64,000 nucleotides of DNA from Leptodactylus fallax (GCA_947044405.1 CAMRHE010000324.1:992001-1056000), one strand, 5' to 3'. Counted from the first letter of the stretch, positions 1-12,523 are shown. Notes: generated by a model not told the origin, from the sequence alone. Numbers and translations are program-made.

Positions 1-702
1 TTTGGTGATTGGTGGGAACAGAAAAAAGAAATAACATGTCCTGATTTATTGATTAGTTGTAAGTTTTTTTTTCCACCATTCATGTGAATGGAAACTGATG
101 TGAATTAATATTTTTTGTACGAATCCATTATTTGTTGGTTTCTATGATAAATGCAGACCATGATGGATTGTTTTTTCTGCATGCTTTGTTTCTTTTGTAC
201 AACACTGTGGACAACTGAAGCATGAAATCCTATCAGTTATCCAGTCATTTTCTAGTGGCAGTACACAAACGTATTCAAGTTAATAGGTGCAGAGCTGCAG
301 TACTGCGGCACAGCCGTTATACAGTAGGCACCATCCCTTCTTTAGGTTTTCTGGTGCCAGAGACTGCATGGAAGTATCCTTTTGTTCTCTATTAGGTGAA
401 ATATGTCTGCGTTCGTTTTGTTTTTTGTTTTTTTCTGTGTAGAATAGCATAGTCAGTTTTTACAGAAGAAACCAGTTAAAAAAATATATACTAATGGGTA
501 TACATGTTTTTTATCTAACATGGGAGCCTATGGGTGACGTATTGCTCTGTTTGCCAGTGCAGTGGTGTAAGTTAGAGGTACTATATAACTCAATTTAAGA
601 ACAGCAGTGTGACAGCAATTTTTTGAATAGCCGTCACACGGACAAATTAAGATCCATGAAAATAGCCATGTGATAGTCCTTCAAAAAGCGTACATCACGC
701 CC
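1..702. other. Intronic sequence, nothing recognised
   Basis: AT-rich sequence with no reading frame, repeat end or splice signal that I can place. It lies about 36 kb upstream of the RGS17 start-codon exon. It is probably part of RGS17 intron 1, because in the mammalian gene the start codon lies in the second exon; that is inference. Confidence 0.4.
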
Positions 703-975
703 TAAGGCTAGGTTCACACAAAAGATGTAAAAAACATCCATTTTTCACAGCACCCATTTTCACGAATACCCCATACATTTAAGTGTATGCAGGGATCAGT
801 GAAAATGGCTCAAAATAGGACATGACCTATATTTTGACAGTCCGTGAAAACAGCGGTCATGCAGTCACATGAATAGCCCCCATTCACTGACAGTGAAATC
901 AGTTCTGCCATGTGACATTCTTTAAAAAAACGGATGTCATACGTCCAGTCTTCACTGTGTGTGAATCTAGCCTTA
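703..975. repeat. MITE with TAAGGCTAGGTTCACAC ends
   Basis: The left end reads taaggctaggttcacac and the right end gtgtgaatctagcctta, an inverted pair with two mismatches. No coding capacity is visible between them. Related ends occur at 55035-55303 and 57031-57235, so this is a dispersed non-autonomous DNA transposon family. I cannot name the family. Confidence 0.7.
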
Positions 976-1251
976 GAAGCAGACTTTGTTGTGGGGTTTT
1001 TTGAGCCAAAGCCAGGAGAGGGTTCAGAAGAAGGGAGGAGCATATATGCTTCCTTTATATTTCCCATTGACTTTGAAGTCACTCTTGGCTTTGCCTCAAA
1101 CAACAAACATAGCTTTCCCATAAAGTGTGGCCTTAGCCTTACATAGTTTTGTTCATGAGGCCTTGCAATACAGTAACAATTCTAGGGCTACACATAGTCC
1201 CCCATCAATCCCAACTTTTTGGCTAATAATGAAACACTGAAGTCACCCATG

Positions 1252-2043
1252 ATTAGAGATAGGTGAACCTCTCAAGTTTTGTTTAGTTTCGGATTCGATG
1301 GATCAGGACCAAGGTTTGTTTTGGGACAACAAGTTCAGTACGAACCACAGCTTAAATTGGTTTAAAACAAGGTGTATAACACTGTCAGGGCTCCTAGGAA
1401 TCTATCCATTCAATTTCTAGTTCTAAGGCAAACACAGACGAAGTTATGTCAAAGTAAATGTGTCATGTACGTCTATGGCAAAACAAAAAAAAAAGACCAC
1501 CAAAAATGATCCTTTCTGGGAGCAGATGTGAAATCAAAATGGTAATTTGTTTTTTTTTTATGCCAACAGTGTGGCACCAACAGTGTGGTATAGTGGAATG
1601 ATGGACTAGGTCAGGTCACAGGACATGTCTGGCTGAGTGTTGGCAATGGTGGTAGCTGTGGCTGTATGAGTGGCAGTATGGCCCACCCTTAAATAACAGA
1701 ATTTTTTGCAGATTATTGCAGGCTGGAAGACTATTTATTGGGTGAGCATGAAAAAAAAAAACACTTTAGAAATGGAGATTTTTTTTTCAGATTAGCAGAC
1801 TCCGTCACACTGTTTATTGGGTGAGAAAAAAACACTTAAATAACAGAGATTTTTTTCAGATTAGCGCAGGCTGAATCAGCGTTTTGATGTTAGAACTGAC
1901 TATTAGCTGAGAGGCTGACAGGTGGCATGAGAATGTCACAGTGACTCACAAATAGCCATTTATTGGGATTTGTTAAAATCAAACAATTTGGAATATTCAG
2001 GTCCAACCTGGCTTGTGACAGATTGGTTTGCCCATCTCTACCC
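1252..2043. repeat. Dispersed repeat with TAGAGATGGGC-type ends and internal tandem copies
   Basis: It starts with attagagataggtgaacc and ends with a roughly inverted counterpart, tttgcccatctctac. Similar ends occur near 5985-6005 and 52990-53005. Inside, from about 1690 to 1880, a unit of about 80 bp containing 'tttattgggtgag', an A-run and 'agattttttttcagatta' is repeated two to three times. No coding capacity is seen. Confidence 0.5.
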
Positions 2044-2370
2044 ATGACATGTCTTAATAGTGCCATTTTACTGCAAATTATGGGCGAGTTTGTGCCTTAG
2101 TGACCTATATGTCCTTTGATGTGAAGATTCAATTATGTTTGTATATCCAAACTCAATAAAATAGTCATTCACTGTCATCTAAAGATACACAATTCTTTAT
2201 TGGTGTAATTCTTAAAAATAACAAGATACACATGTAATTCATTCTCAAGAAAGAAATTCCCATACAACCACACTATATGCACAAACATATCACATTGCCT
2301 AGGAATTAAAAATGATCATCCAATACTATCAAATCAGTAGTATTACTGGTGTTTACTACATTTAATTGAT

Positions 2371-2600
2371 ATGTCATATATACTGTGCCCCCATTTAAAC
2401 CTATCAGTAGTAGCCATTCGTAGTAGCTAGCAAAGTGCTCCATATAAATTTATGCCATGTACAGTTCTCCCTAAGTGTCCCATAATGATCCCATTCTATA
2501 TAAAATCCCCCAATTGCCCGATCCCCCAATATAAAATCATGCTATGTAAATTGTGCCCCCAATGTGCTTCATATAAAACTATAAAAGTCCTCTTGGTGCA
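2371..2600. repeat. Degenerate C-rich tandem array
   Basis: Short blocks such as 'ctgtgcccccattta', 'cataatgatcccattc' and 'gtgcccccaatgtg' recur every 30-40 bases with poor conservation. They resemble the more regular minisatellites at 12778-13172 and 28075-28630. The flanks 2044-2370 and 2601-3589 hold nothing I recognise. Confidence 0.4.
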
Positions 2601-3589
2601 GGACCATGTGCACTGATGCTCGCCTGCCTCCCTGCTTCCTCTGCTGTACCACTTCAATTTGAGCTCTATTCAGATGTCCGCTTGTCCTCCCTCACCTTAG
2701 TAATTCTCTGGGCTCCATACACCTCCCTCCAGTGCTCTGATCCTTCACCTCAACTGTCTGCTCCCTTCCTCCTTCTGATGATTTTATGCTCAAAGTCCAA
2801 CCTCAAGGCTCTGATGTGGAGGAGTCAGATTTGTTGTGACCCAGTTCCTCCACTCCTCTTGCAGAAGTATCATCTACAGGAGGAATTGCTCTGGTGCAAG
2901 TAGTTTGGTGTATTATAATATACCATTGAATTTACAGTATTAAAATAAAGAGTTTCAAATTTGTCAGAAAACATCTTAGTGATAGCACCTCTAGAATAGT
3001 AATGGGAGATGTAACTGACCTGTTTACTGCTACACAGACTTCATATATGTTGTTGTGACATCCTGCCCTGGACCTAGAAATGTCTTTTAATATAGTTAAT
3101 CAAGATGCCTATTATACGTTGACCAGAGTGGGCATATAGTAGGTAAGGACCTACACTTGGCCCCCAGTTGTTACAAAAATTCCCTAAAAAGTTCCTAATT
3201 TTTTAGTATTGATCAGCAAAACACAAGATATCCAGTTTAAACCTGTTTTCTAAGAGTAATGCTTAACAGACTTATCCTATTGTAATGGAAAATTTGAACA
3301 TTGTCCATATATATTAGCAATTGTCAGGATGACCTGGACGGAATTTAAGGTATGTAATACCTACACACACCTAAAAACAAATATGTCCCCTAAAAAGGAT
3401 AACCAAACCATCAAAAATATTGAAACGTTCAGAAAATATATGACTTTATTTATAACTTATAAAATATATAACATCAGTCTAAAGCTGTGTTTCTCAACCT
3501 TATCAAACAAAGTGCCTCCTAGTGAGAGAGAGTACCTCCAAAGTAATGATAAGGTATAAATGTTAATAAAATAAGACTTTGTTTGGAGC

Positions 3590-3830
3590 CTCTGTCAGCA
3601 GTTATGTAATGGTCCCCTCAGTGCCCCCACCTGTAGTGTTTAACAGCCCTCAGACTCAGTAGATGGCCACTTCAGTGCCCCACATGTAATACAATGACCC
3701 TCACACTGTCCTCACATGAAATATAATGGCCCACACATGTAATATAATGACCCCCACACTGTCCCCACATGAAAAAAATGGCCCACACATGTAATATAAT
3801 GGCCCCCACAGTGCCCAAACATTAATAATA
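3590..3830. repeat. Degenerate tandem array, ACATGTAATATAATGGCCC-type unit
   Basis: Blocks of 'cacatgtaatataatg' followed by 'gcccacac' or 'acccccacactgtcc' recur at about 35-45 bp. It belongs to the same loose superfamily as the other C-rich arrays of the window. Confidence 0.55.
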
Positions 3831-3831
3831 A

Positions 3832-3970
3832 AAACAATTATATTTATATAGCGCCAACAAATTATGCAGCACTTTACATATCAGAGAGTACATGAACAGA
3901 CAATATTAGACATTGCAATTTGACAAAATAATATATCTCAAGAGCTTACAGTCTATGAGGAAATATGGGG
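3832..3970 (-). repeat. SINE or L2-type tail fragment
   Basis: Read on the minus strand, this contains the tail signature of many tRNA-derived SINEs and L2 LINEs, 'gctgcataatttgttggcgctatataaata'-like, here with mutations (key blocks: gcgctatata, aagtgctgcat). Only the tail region is recognisable. Confidence 0.45.
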
Positions 3971-4059
3971 ATCTATGAGGAAATAGGGGGACAAAAGAGG
4001 TAAGAGGGCTTGTTTGGTAGAATGGTCTAGCCATCTTTTAATAAAAAAGGTAATATATA

Positions 4060-4240
4060 CATTTAGTATAATGATCCTCACACTGCCCCCATACTGAGTA
4101 AAATGGTCCCAACACTCAGCATAATGGTTCTCACATTGCCAGCACATTTAGTATAATGGTCCCCACATTCAGTATAAAGTTCCCCATATTGCCCCCTTAC
4201 TAAGTGTAATGGCCTCTACACGTCCCCAACAGTGTTGAGC
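4060..4240. repeat. Degenerate tandem array, TTAGTATAATGGTCCCCAC-type unit
   Basis: Four to six blocks of about 30 bp contain 'agtataatggtcc', 'agcataatggttc' or 'agtataaagttcc' followed by C-rich sequence. This continues the array at 3590-3830 after the SINE fragment. Confidence 0.55.
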
Positions 4241-4242
4241 TG

Positions 4243-4359
4243 TGTTCATTACTGACCACTCTGTTCCATACTCCCTTCCTGCTATGGGAACTACTTTGGC
4301 TTCAGTACTGGACACCTGAAGCAGAGAGGAAGTAGGGAGTGGAGTGGTGAGTAATGAAC
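4243..4359. repeat. Inverted repeat with arms of about 34 bp
   Basis: The left arm begins gttcattactgaccactc and the right arm ends gtggtgagtaatgaac. The arms pair with a few mismatches around a loop of about 45 bases. Probably the core of a small palindromic MITE. The stretch from 4360 to 5728 holds nothing further that I recognise. Confidence 0.55.
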
Positions 4360-5729
4360 CTAGCTAACCACTCCCCGGGGCTCCTGTAGTTGCAGTGAGT
4401 TACTTCATCAGTACTGATCGAAGTGCTCATTGCACTTATCAAGTAAGGTTGGTGCCCATGGCCATACACGGGTGTCCATCCTGGGTGAGAGAGAGGAGAC
4501 ACAATGGTTCTCAGCCATGGTGCACACCCTATGGGGTATGCGTACCTCAGGTTGAGAACAGCTGGTCTAAAAGACATAAAGCATGCGACCATCAGGTGCC
4601 TTAAAGTACTGACTCACCAATAACAGGAGTCATACAAAAAACATTATGCAGGGTATGTGCAAATAATACCACAACAGGGATCACAACAAAACTAAGTACA
4701 TTTCTGAACCCTCCTGATACATCACAAAACATTAAAATACATATATAAAGTAAATGGGATGGCAGTAATCACTAAACACTCCTCCAAATACTGCTGCCAA
4801 TTATCTGATTTGAAAAGGAGAATAGAAAGAAAAAAAAACACATTAGTAAAACATAAATACAATACTTGTGGTCTGGCTCTGGCTCCTCTCATGCAGTAAA
4901 CCAGCCAATCTTATTGTCTGGTTTGCATCATAAAATGGGGTTACAAGAGTTTTTTTTGGACAGTAAACTCTAATAACCCGTTTTTGGCGCACAAAGGCTC
5001 CAAAAACACCACAATGTGGTTCATCTCTGGGGCTCCGTGCAACAGAATGTGGGGACTCCTTCTCCTACTGAAGGGGTCCCTACAATCAAGGGGTTAATCA
5101 CAGTCATGACAAGACTGCAATTAACCCCTTCTTGTGAAATCTGTTAGAAATCTCAGTGAGCTGAACAGCTAGCTGCTGTTGCCTTAAGGTTGCAATGCCA
5201 ACAGATGAAGCTTCTGCAGTTTTCAGAAATCCAGTGAGCAGCTGAGGAAGGTTATTAAACTGTTCCTGCCCACTCAAGTGCCTGCTATTAGTATAACTAT
5301 TTGTACTCTGAACTCAGATCGTTTGTGCTGGATTGCTGTATTATTGACCATTGGCCTGTTACTGGATATTTGCTTGTCTTCTGATTTTGGCTCTGACAGT
5401 ACCTCTTGGATTGACCTTTTGGCTTGGACACGTTCACTCTTCTGATTCGTAACTCTGGTTTAGACCTGCCTTGTGAGTTTGTAGTGGCTTCTGGTTTGAC
5501 TTCAGTTTGTAGAGCATTTATTTCTTATAATACTTTCTGTGGTGATAACTTGGGTGGAGATTCAGTACAAATCCATCTGGCTTCACATCTGACACTGGTA
5601 AAGATATTTGGGTGCTCATGGTTCTATCTCTAAGTGTTATTTGAAATTTAGAAAGCTTATTCTACTACTCTCAGTAATAATATAACACACGATAGAATTG
5701 ATGATTGCCGTGCAGGCACAGTGGGTGGT

Positions 5730-5770
5730 ATATAGCAGCCCTAATGAACGTTCGTTAGGGTTGCTATATA
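5730..5770. repeat. Short near-perfect palindrome
   Basis: The arms tatatagcagccctaatgaa and ttcgttagggttgctatata pair over 20 bases with two mismatches and almost no loop. A second partial copy of 'agccctaatgaacg' lies at about 5837-5850. Bases 5890-6005 resemble the right end of the repeat at 1252-2043. Confidence 0.6.
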
Positions 5771-6717
5771 GCTAATGTTTGTTTGGGTATATCTATATAG
5801 TAGACGTAACAAAGCATAAGGCTGTCGCTTTACAGCCCTAATGAACGTCTTTAGAATGGCTGTACCAGCCACCATTAAGGAATGTTCATCAGTGACTCAA
5901 GGAGGTCCAAATCAAATCCCAAAAGTTTTGGTTTTGTTACAAATTAAACCTTTTTAGAAATTTGGGTCGAATCCACTTTATTACGAACTGGTTCATCCAT
6001 CTCTATCGTTAACTCTATTTCTGCAGATTATTTAAACAGGACACACACAAATGCTATTGAAAATGTTACTGCTTTGGAAAGCAAGTTTATCCATTTTAGA
6101 GTATTTTTAATCCCTTACATGATCTCTTGATTTTCCAGCTTAATCTAAAGTCTTTAGAGCTATAATCCTTACTAGGACAACTATGAACTAATAAATAGGA
6201 CATGAAAAGGTTTGGTAAGGAAAAAGTATGATATAATAGCAATAAAAAGACAGTATGTCCCAAAAATGTTTGACTGATGCTGTCAAAAATGAATTGTTCC
6301 TGCAGGACGTCCATGTACTCTAAGCACAGCTATCAAAAACAAAACCGTTATGAAAGACGCAAGACTTTCCCTTGTTTGTAAAACTCAGACATATTTATAA
6401 ATGTGCAGTTTTTACAATTGTTATTCTTTGAAGATAAAAATCCCAAAGAGAAAGAGATTTGTGACTACAAATTACAGAAGAAAGAGCTAAAAGTAGAGTT
6501 TAGAGCTGATGAGCTTGAACAAGCTTCCATTTTTTTCCTTGTATACTCTGGACAGATTTACTATTGCAGTGGTGCATTTTGACCTATCTAGTTTGACCTA
6601 ATTTTTTTTTTTGACTGGCTTCTCTAGAAAATGCGTGGCTAAAATGGATCATAATGTGCCAAAATTCTGGCCCAAAGTAAGCCAACTAACAATAGGTGCT
6701 ATAAACATAAGCTAGAC

Positions 6718-7090
6718 TTAAAGGCGTTGTGCCGTTAAGGACATTAATCCTCTATTCACAGGATAGGAGATGTGTCAGATGACTGGGGTTCAACCACCAG
6801 AATAGGCTTACTTTGGGCCCCCAGGAGAATAGAATACTTTAACGATGAGAATAGGTAAGCAGTGCCCCTAAAGCGTTCCTTGTGAGTAGAGCTCCAGTGC
6901 GCTTGCATGACCGCCACACTTTTCTTTTCTATGGGACAGCGGACGTTGCCAGAGCTTGCAGACTGGACAGCCCCACAGCAGTGAATGGAGCACCGGTCAC
7001 ACAGCCGCAGTGAATTGAGCCCCAGTCAAATAGCACCATTGATCTTGATGCCACAACTCTGTCAAGTGATCCATTATCAACCACTGTGAT
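6718..7090. repeat. Decayed MITE of the AAAGGGGTT family
   Basis: It starts with 'aaaggcgttgtgccgttaagg', followed by 'cctctattcacaggatagg', the layout shared by other AAAGGGGTT-ended MITEs of the window (compare 46455-46860 and 49869-50179). The right end is not clear. Bases 6006-6717 hold nothing recognised. Confidence 0.45.
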
Positions 7091-7169
7091 GAATCTGGTA
7101 CATTTTCAGACACTTGTCCAAGTTTTAAATGTATTTTGCATTTGCTGGATAACTAACTGTAGAGGGTTC

Positions 7170-7641
7170 TTAAAGGGATTGTTCAGTGTCAGTAAATTAA
7201 TGTTATTGTTTGTATAATATGAAGTTATATAATTTTCCAATATACTGTACTTTCTGCATCAATCCCTCATGATTTTCTAGATATCTGCTTGCTGTCATTC
7301 ATTCTGCTTACTTCCAGGGGATAAAAATCAGTCCATAGTCATGTGATATACAGACCATGGTCATGTTATGGGCACACAGGTGCACAGCTCATTACAGTAA
7401 CAGCTCATTAATCAGACATCTGTCTTTTAATGAGCTGTGCACCTTTGTGTGCATCACATGGCCATGGACTGATTGTTATTCACTGGAAGTAAACTAGGAA
7501 TGACAGCAAGCAGAGATTTGGAAAACTGGGAGGAGTTAATACAGAAAGTATATTAGAAAATGGTATAACTTTTGTTGTTTTATTGTTTTACATTATAGAA
7601 AATAATAACATCTATTTGCTGAAACTAGACATCCCCTTTAA
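7170..7641. repeat. Palindromic MITE, AAAGGG ends, arms over 200 bp
   Basis: The two halves are imperfect inverted copies: 'ttaaagggattgttcag' at the left against 'acatccccttta' at the right, with matching internal blocks such as 'tgcttgctgtcatt' and 'tgacagcaagcag', and 'gtgcacagctcatta' and 'taatgagctgtgcac' at the centre near 7405. It has no coding capacity. The following 7642-8328 holds nothing I recognise. Confidence 0.8.
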
Positions 7642-8328
7642 ATTTTAACTGTTTCATTTTTTTGGTATTGTATAGGGAGCGGTTTACTGAATTTTTTTGC
7701 GATGTACTTAACCTATTGTACTTTCTTTTAGCAGAAAACAAGTTCTAAAGTTCTCCCTAGCAATGTTCTAACTAAATGTTGCAAGGGAGATTTATCCAAT
7801 ATTCACCATTTATTGCCAGTATTTACAATTATAGCAAATGCCAAAGGGGGGAATGTCACATCAAATAGCTGCATCTCCTGTTTTATACCAACTAGAAAAC
7901 TGCTTGTGGTGTCATTGGAAAGCTGAGTCTCATATAATGAATCATCAACAATAAAAGAAACAGAAAAATTACTAGTCAAAAACAAGTTGCAAAAGTGATT
8001 TTTATATGCAGGTGTATATAATAATCACTCTCCTGATGTGTTTCCATCTGGTGATTTCTCCATTTCTGGTATAGCTAGAGCTGCAGAATTGGTAGCATGT
8101 CAAAGCTGAGATTCTCAGCTCTCAAATAACATCAGAAGGGGAAGTGATGAGCTGAGGCCGGGGGCTTACACCCAGCTTCAGTACTGAGATTCACTTCCAT
8201 GGAACAGGCCCAGCATTTCATTGGGCTGTAGCGGTAATGTCAGAGGGGTAGGGGAGGTTCATTACAGTAGAGGGAAGGAGATGGGTCATGGATAGCTTGA
8301 CTTTATAGGCCAACTTATATTGATGGCT

Positions 8329-8562
8329 TATATTGTGAGGGGGCATTATTATACTGTATGATGGGCCACTGAAAGTATACTATATTATGTAGGGGCAACT
8401 AAGGTGGTATGATGCTGTGTGAGGGGCCACTTCATAGACATTATATTGTGTGGGGACATTTAGGGGGTATTATAATGTGTGGTGGGGTATTACACCATTT
8501 GGGGCTACCCAAGAAAAATTATACTGTGTAGGGGGCATTATGTTATGTGGGGCCACTTAGGC
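8329..8562 (+). repeat. Direct repeat block, copy A of 14043-14273
   Basis: It begins tatattgtgagggggcatta and shares the same order of blocks ('gatgggccactgaaagt', 'ggccacttcat', 'attatattgtgtgggga', 'gggggcattatg') with the second copy about 5.7 kb downstream. Internally it is a degenerate GGGGCATTAT array, the reverse-complement form of the C-rich arrays. Confidence 0.75.
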
Positions 8563-8640
8563 AGAATAAAGCAGCCCTTCACGCAATATAATGTGCCATA
8601 GAGGCCCTCCATGCAGTATAATGTCGTATATCGGCCCCTA
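8563..8640. repeat. Short C-rich array in the opposite orientation
   Basis: It contains 'cacgcaatataatgtgcc', 'catgcagtataatgtcg' and 'ggcccc' blocks, opposite in strand to the adjoining block at 8329-8562. Confidence 0.45.
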
Positions 8641-8766
8641 CTTTAATATAATGAAAAAAGAACATACTTAATGATGACTGAACTAGTTCTTGTTTTGAAC
8701 TTTTTAAATTTTGAGTTTGTCCAAATCCAAATTTTTGTTTTTTGCCACTCACGAATGACTGAGTGA

Positions 8767-8920
8767 TGTCAGGGACCACTGAGGAGTGATTGGGCCTCAG
8801 GAGTCAAGTGATTCACGCATCGTTAAGATGCTTGAGTCTATATGTCATGACGCCAGTGTGACCCCTTTGACCAATGAGGCCCAATCACAGACCTCAGCAG
8901 TCCCTGACATCTCTAAGAAG
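8767..8920. repeat. Imperfect inverted repeat around a TGATTGGGCC core
   Basis: The left arm has 'tgtcagggaccactgagg' and 'agtgattgggcctca'; the right arm has 'atgaggcccaatcacag' and 'agcagtccctgaca'. The region 18546-18690 contains related 'gatcgggcctcat' and 'ccactgaggcctgtgaatg' blocks, so this is a dispersed palindromic repeat. Bases 8921-9952 hold nothing else recognised. Confidence 0.6.
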
Positions 8921-9952
8921 GTCGGAAGAGGCCCATAGAGAATGGGGACTCATGCTAATTATACTCTGGGGTATGAAGAGTCCCCAAGGTATAATATTCG
9001 CAAAGCTGGTTCGGACATGTTCGGGCGAACCTCGTGAATATTCGCAAGACGAATCTTTCAAGGTTCATCCGGCAGATACTTCCAATAGACTCCTGTACCC
9101 CACAACAGCAGATTCCAATACAGTTGGATACAAGGTTGGATTATAATGGGGCATTACTTGACCCTGTGCCTCCATGCAGCCTTGCCTGTAAGTATGTAGA
9201 ACCAGGAGAGTGGTCAGCAAACTCTCCAAGTCAATAACTTATACCAAGACCATAGATTCATACAGGCTTACCAGCAGGACAAAACCTATACATGGCACTA
9301 TGGCTACTGTTTAATTCTGATTGGCTGACAGGCTGTGAGCTTTGTGTCCGGTTGGTTTGGCATACCTGGCAGGCTTTTCATGAGACTGATTGGGGCTGGC
9401 AGGACAGGATGGAGCTTTTCAAGGGTAAGAATGATAACCTTTGGGCTGGGAATGAACATTTGTTTGAAGAAGTATCCTGACTATGCTCAATGGCAATTAG
9501 TATTGTAAGTGAAAATGAAAACGTTTTATCATAAATTTTACAGGTACCAGATGTGGGCCCCTTGCTCTGCACAAAGTAAATGAATAGGTAAAATTATACA
9601 AAATCAAACTCACTGTGAAGTAAAAGTATAAAATAAGCCCTTCTTTAAATAGAATATACTTGATTTTTAAAGAAGAATAGCTGTGTGCAGCAATTTACAT
9701 TTCATATGCAGTGCTACGATGATGGACTACTAATAATTAGAGAGTAGCACAAAAAGTGAGGGTGTATATAACTCTTGTGATAGGAGTCTAACTGTGAAAA
9801 ACTAAAAGTAACAGAAGAATGTGTTAGATATAGATTTGTTAGCGTGTGGGTGCTTTTTATTCATAGATTTTTTTTGAATATGACACTTATGTGTAAATGG
9901 ATGCAATTATATGACTGTGCTGACACAAGTATTGGTTAATAGATTTGCTTAA

Positions 9953-10560
9953 AGGGAACCCATCACTTGGTTTGGGGTCACTAAACCATGCAGCTCCAAG
10001 GGTAAGTGCATTGCGCCGTTGAAGCTGAGGACCATACATCTAGCTTTACTGCACATGTGCCAATGAGGCAGGACTCTATTGGGCAGTTATACTAAGCACA
10101 GCTGCATAATGACTTGGTAGCCATTTAGTGGCCTCCGAAACTAGGCTCACTAGTTTTATATGAGCACAACTGTGATATTGAAATCTGTGTAATGTCATCT
10201 TCATACAATAAAATATCTGGTACCAACCACTGTCTGTAGAAGCATCTGGAAGAACCAACCAACTAACTTAACATTATCCCTTTTATCCTATGAATTACGA
10301 CACTGCAGGGTTTATTTACTGTTCCATGTTTATTTAGTCATTGGCTGTGCTGGAAATTGCAGTGTGGTTGCAGGAATGGATGGTTGCAGTTTACTGTATA
10401 GCCAGGTAGCAGAATGCACCACTGTGCAGGTGAACGTCACTGGAGACAAAATTCTACACTAGTACTGCAGAACCGTCATTCTTAGGATCACTGGTGTCTC
10501 AGAGGTTGGACTCCCCAACCATCATAAAGTGATGACATATCCTAGTGCTAGATTGAAATA
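9953..10560. repeat. Probable decayed MITE fragments
   Basis: Starts with 'aaagggaacccatcacttgg', a repeat-end type also seen at 17503 (aaagagaacctttcacc) and 38588 (aaagggaacctgtcagcgg). Near 10485 the blocks 'ggatcactggtgtctcagag' and 'aagtgatgacatatcctag' resemble the interior of other MITEs here. Boundaries cannot be set. Confidence 0.3.
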
Positions 10561-10652
10561 ATGCTTTTAAGACTGGCGTATGCATGTATGATAAAAATGA
10601 TTTGACAAATATGGATAGATAAATGTGGATGGATTTGATAAAATTACATATA

Positions 10653-11668
10653 CAGTTGAGCTAAAAAGTTTACATACCCCGGCAGATTTTTTGGTTTTTT
10701 TGGCCTTTTTTCAGAGAATATGAATGATAACACAAAAACTTTTTCTCCACTCAAGGTTAGTGGTTGGTTGAAGCCATTTATTGTCAAACTTCTGTGTTTT
10801 CTCTTTTTAAATCATAATGACAACCAAAAACATCAAAATGACCCTGTTCAAAAGTTCACATACCCCAGTTCTTAATACCGTGTATTGCCCCCTCTAACAT
10901 CAATGACAGCCTGAAGTCTTTTGTGGTACTTGTGGATGAGGCTCTTTATTTTCTCAGATGTAAAAACTGCCCATTCTTCTTGGCAAAAAGTCTCCAGTTC
11001 CTGTAAATTCCTGGGCTGTCTTGCATGTACTGCACGTTTGAGATCTCCCCAGAGTGGCTCAATGATATTGAGGTCAGGAGACTGAGATGGCCACCCCAGA
11101 ACCTTTACTTTCTTCTGCTGTAGCCAATGACAAGTCGACTTGGCCTTGTGTTTTGGATCATTGTCATGTTGGAACGTCCAAGTACATCCCATGCGCAGCT
11201 TCCTGGCTGATGAGTGCAAATTTGCCTCCAGTATTTGCTGATAACGTGCTGCATTCATCTTTCCTTCAACTTTGACCAAGTTTCCTGTGCCTTTGAAGCT
11301 CACACATCCCCACATCACCAGTGATCCACCTCTGTGCTTTACAGTAGGAATGGTGTTCCTTTCATCATAGGCCTTGTTGACACCTCTCCAAATGTAACGT
11401 TTACGGTTGTGGCCAAAAAGTTCGATTTTTGTCTCATCACTCCAAATTACCTTGTTCCAGAAGTTTTGAGGCTTGTCTCTGTGCTGTTTGGCGTATTGAA
11501 GGCGAGATTCTTTGTGGCATTTGCACAGTAATGGCTTTCTTCTGGCAACTCGACCATGCAGCCCATTTTTCTTCACAGTTTTTGTGTTATCATTCATATT
11601 CTCTGAAAAAAGGCCAAAAAAACAAAAAATCTGTCTGTCGGGGTATGTAAACTTTTTTTGCACAACTG
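10653..11668 (-). mobile_element. Internally deleted Tc1-like transposon
   Basis: Both ends begin with CAGTTG next to a TA dinucleotide (10651-10652 and 11669-11670). The inverted repeats are about 90 bp and share 'aagtttacatacccc' and 'ggccttttttcagagaatat'. Length is about 1.0 kb, against roughly 1.6 kb for full Tc1 elements. The loss is internal: the right terminal repeat runs almost directly into the middle of the transposase gene on the minus strand. Confidence 0.9.
10872..11575 (-). pseudogene. Tc1 transposase, N-terminal part deleted
   Basis: The minus strand encodes the C-terminal two thirds of a Tc1 transposase, starting at GLHGRVARRKPLL and ending in GGNTRY with a stop. The DDE catalytic core is still open: Asp in WSDETK, Asp in FQHDNDPKH and Glu in LNIIEPLW. 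The paired helix-turn-helix DNA-binding domain that normally fills the first 110 or so residues is gone, and the frame upstream of GLHGRVA is translated terminal repeat. Such a protein could not bind its own ends as the full enzyme does. It has no frameshift in the retained part, which suggests the deletion is fairly young or was mobilised in trans. Confidence 0.85.
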
Positions 11669-11757
11669 TATATGTACACTCATTGACAATAAAATAACAC
11701 ACCATGGAGGAATTGTTGGAATTGTCTGAAACTTTATTTGTGAATGTAATAATGACA

Positions 11758-11938
11758 CACTGACGAGAAAAAAAGGTAACAATGTTTTGAACTTTTGACT
11801 TTCAGATCCATATTTCACCATCCACTACAGCTTCAAACATGAGCCTGATAGTCTCACGTTCGAAGCTGTAGTGGATAGTGAAATATGGAGCCTGAAAGTC
11901 AAAAGTTCAAAACATTGTTACCCTTTTGCTCGCCAGTG
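11758..11938. repeat. Hairpin MITE of 181 bp with CACTGRCGAG ends
   Basis: Two arms of about 75-80 bp are inverted copies: 'cactgacgag...ggtaacaatgttttgaact' and 'agttcaaaacattgttacc...ctcgccagtg'. The loop is about 20 bases between 'cttcaaacatgag' and 'ctcacgttcgaag'. A TA follows the right end. CACTG ends and TA suggest mobilisation by a Tc1/mariner transposase. It sits inside the decayed mariner. Confidence 0.8.
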
Positions 11939-12523
11939 TATATGTGATTACAATATTTAATATTTATACTTAATATAAATATAATATATTTAATATTTAT
12001 CACTATCTCTAGCCTGGATAAAAGATTGGATACAGTTGGGCATGGAGGTATTCGGGTTCCGTAAGGCATCCTGTGGCACATTTGCCTACAGATGTTACAG
12101 CTGGGCCTGTATATTCTGCACACTCATAGGTTGCCAAAGCTGGCATCCCAGCTAGTTCCATAAATGCTTGATCGGCAATAAATTGGGTGATGAGAAGGCC
12201 CAGGAAGTGGTGCAATCTGGGAAACACTTGCTATGTATAGCCAAGCATTATCCTGCTGAAAAATGTCAATTGGAATCTACTGTCATTAGAGGATGTTCTG
12301 CACATATGACCTAGCTGTTAGTGGTCCTTGTATCACTACCAGGAGTGACCAACTGTCACACAAAATGGCTCCACAGATCATCACAACAGCAGTTGGGGCA
12401 GTGTGTCACTCAACAGCAGGCAGGATTGAAGCACTCACCACAAAGTCTCCATACTTGAATCCTTCAGCTGTCAAATCCAAAGCAGAACCTGGATTTGTCC
12501 CTAAAGAGGATATAGTTCTAGTC

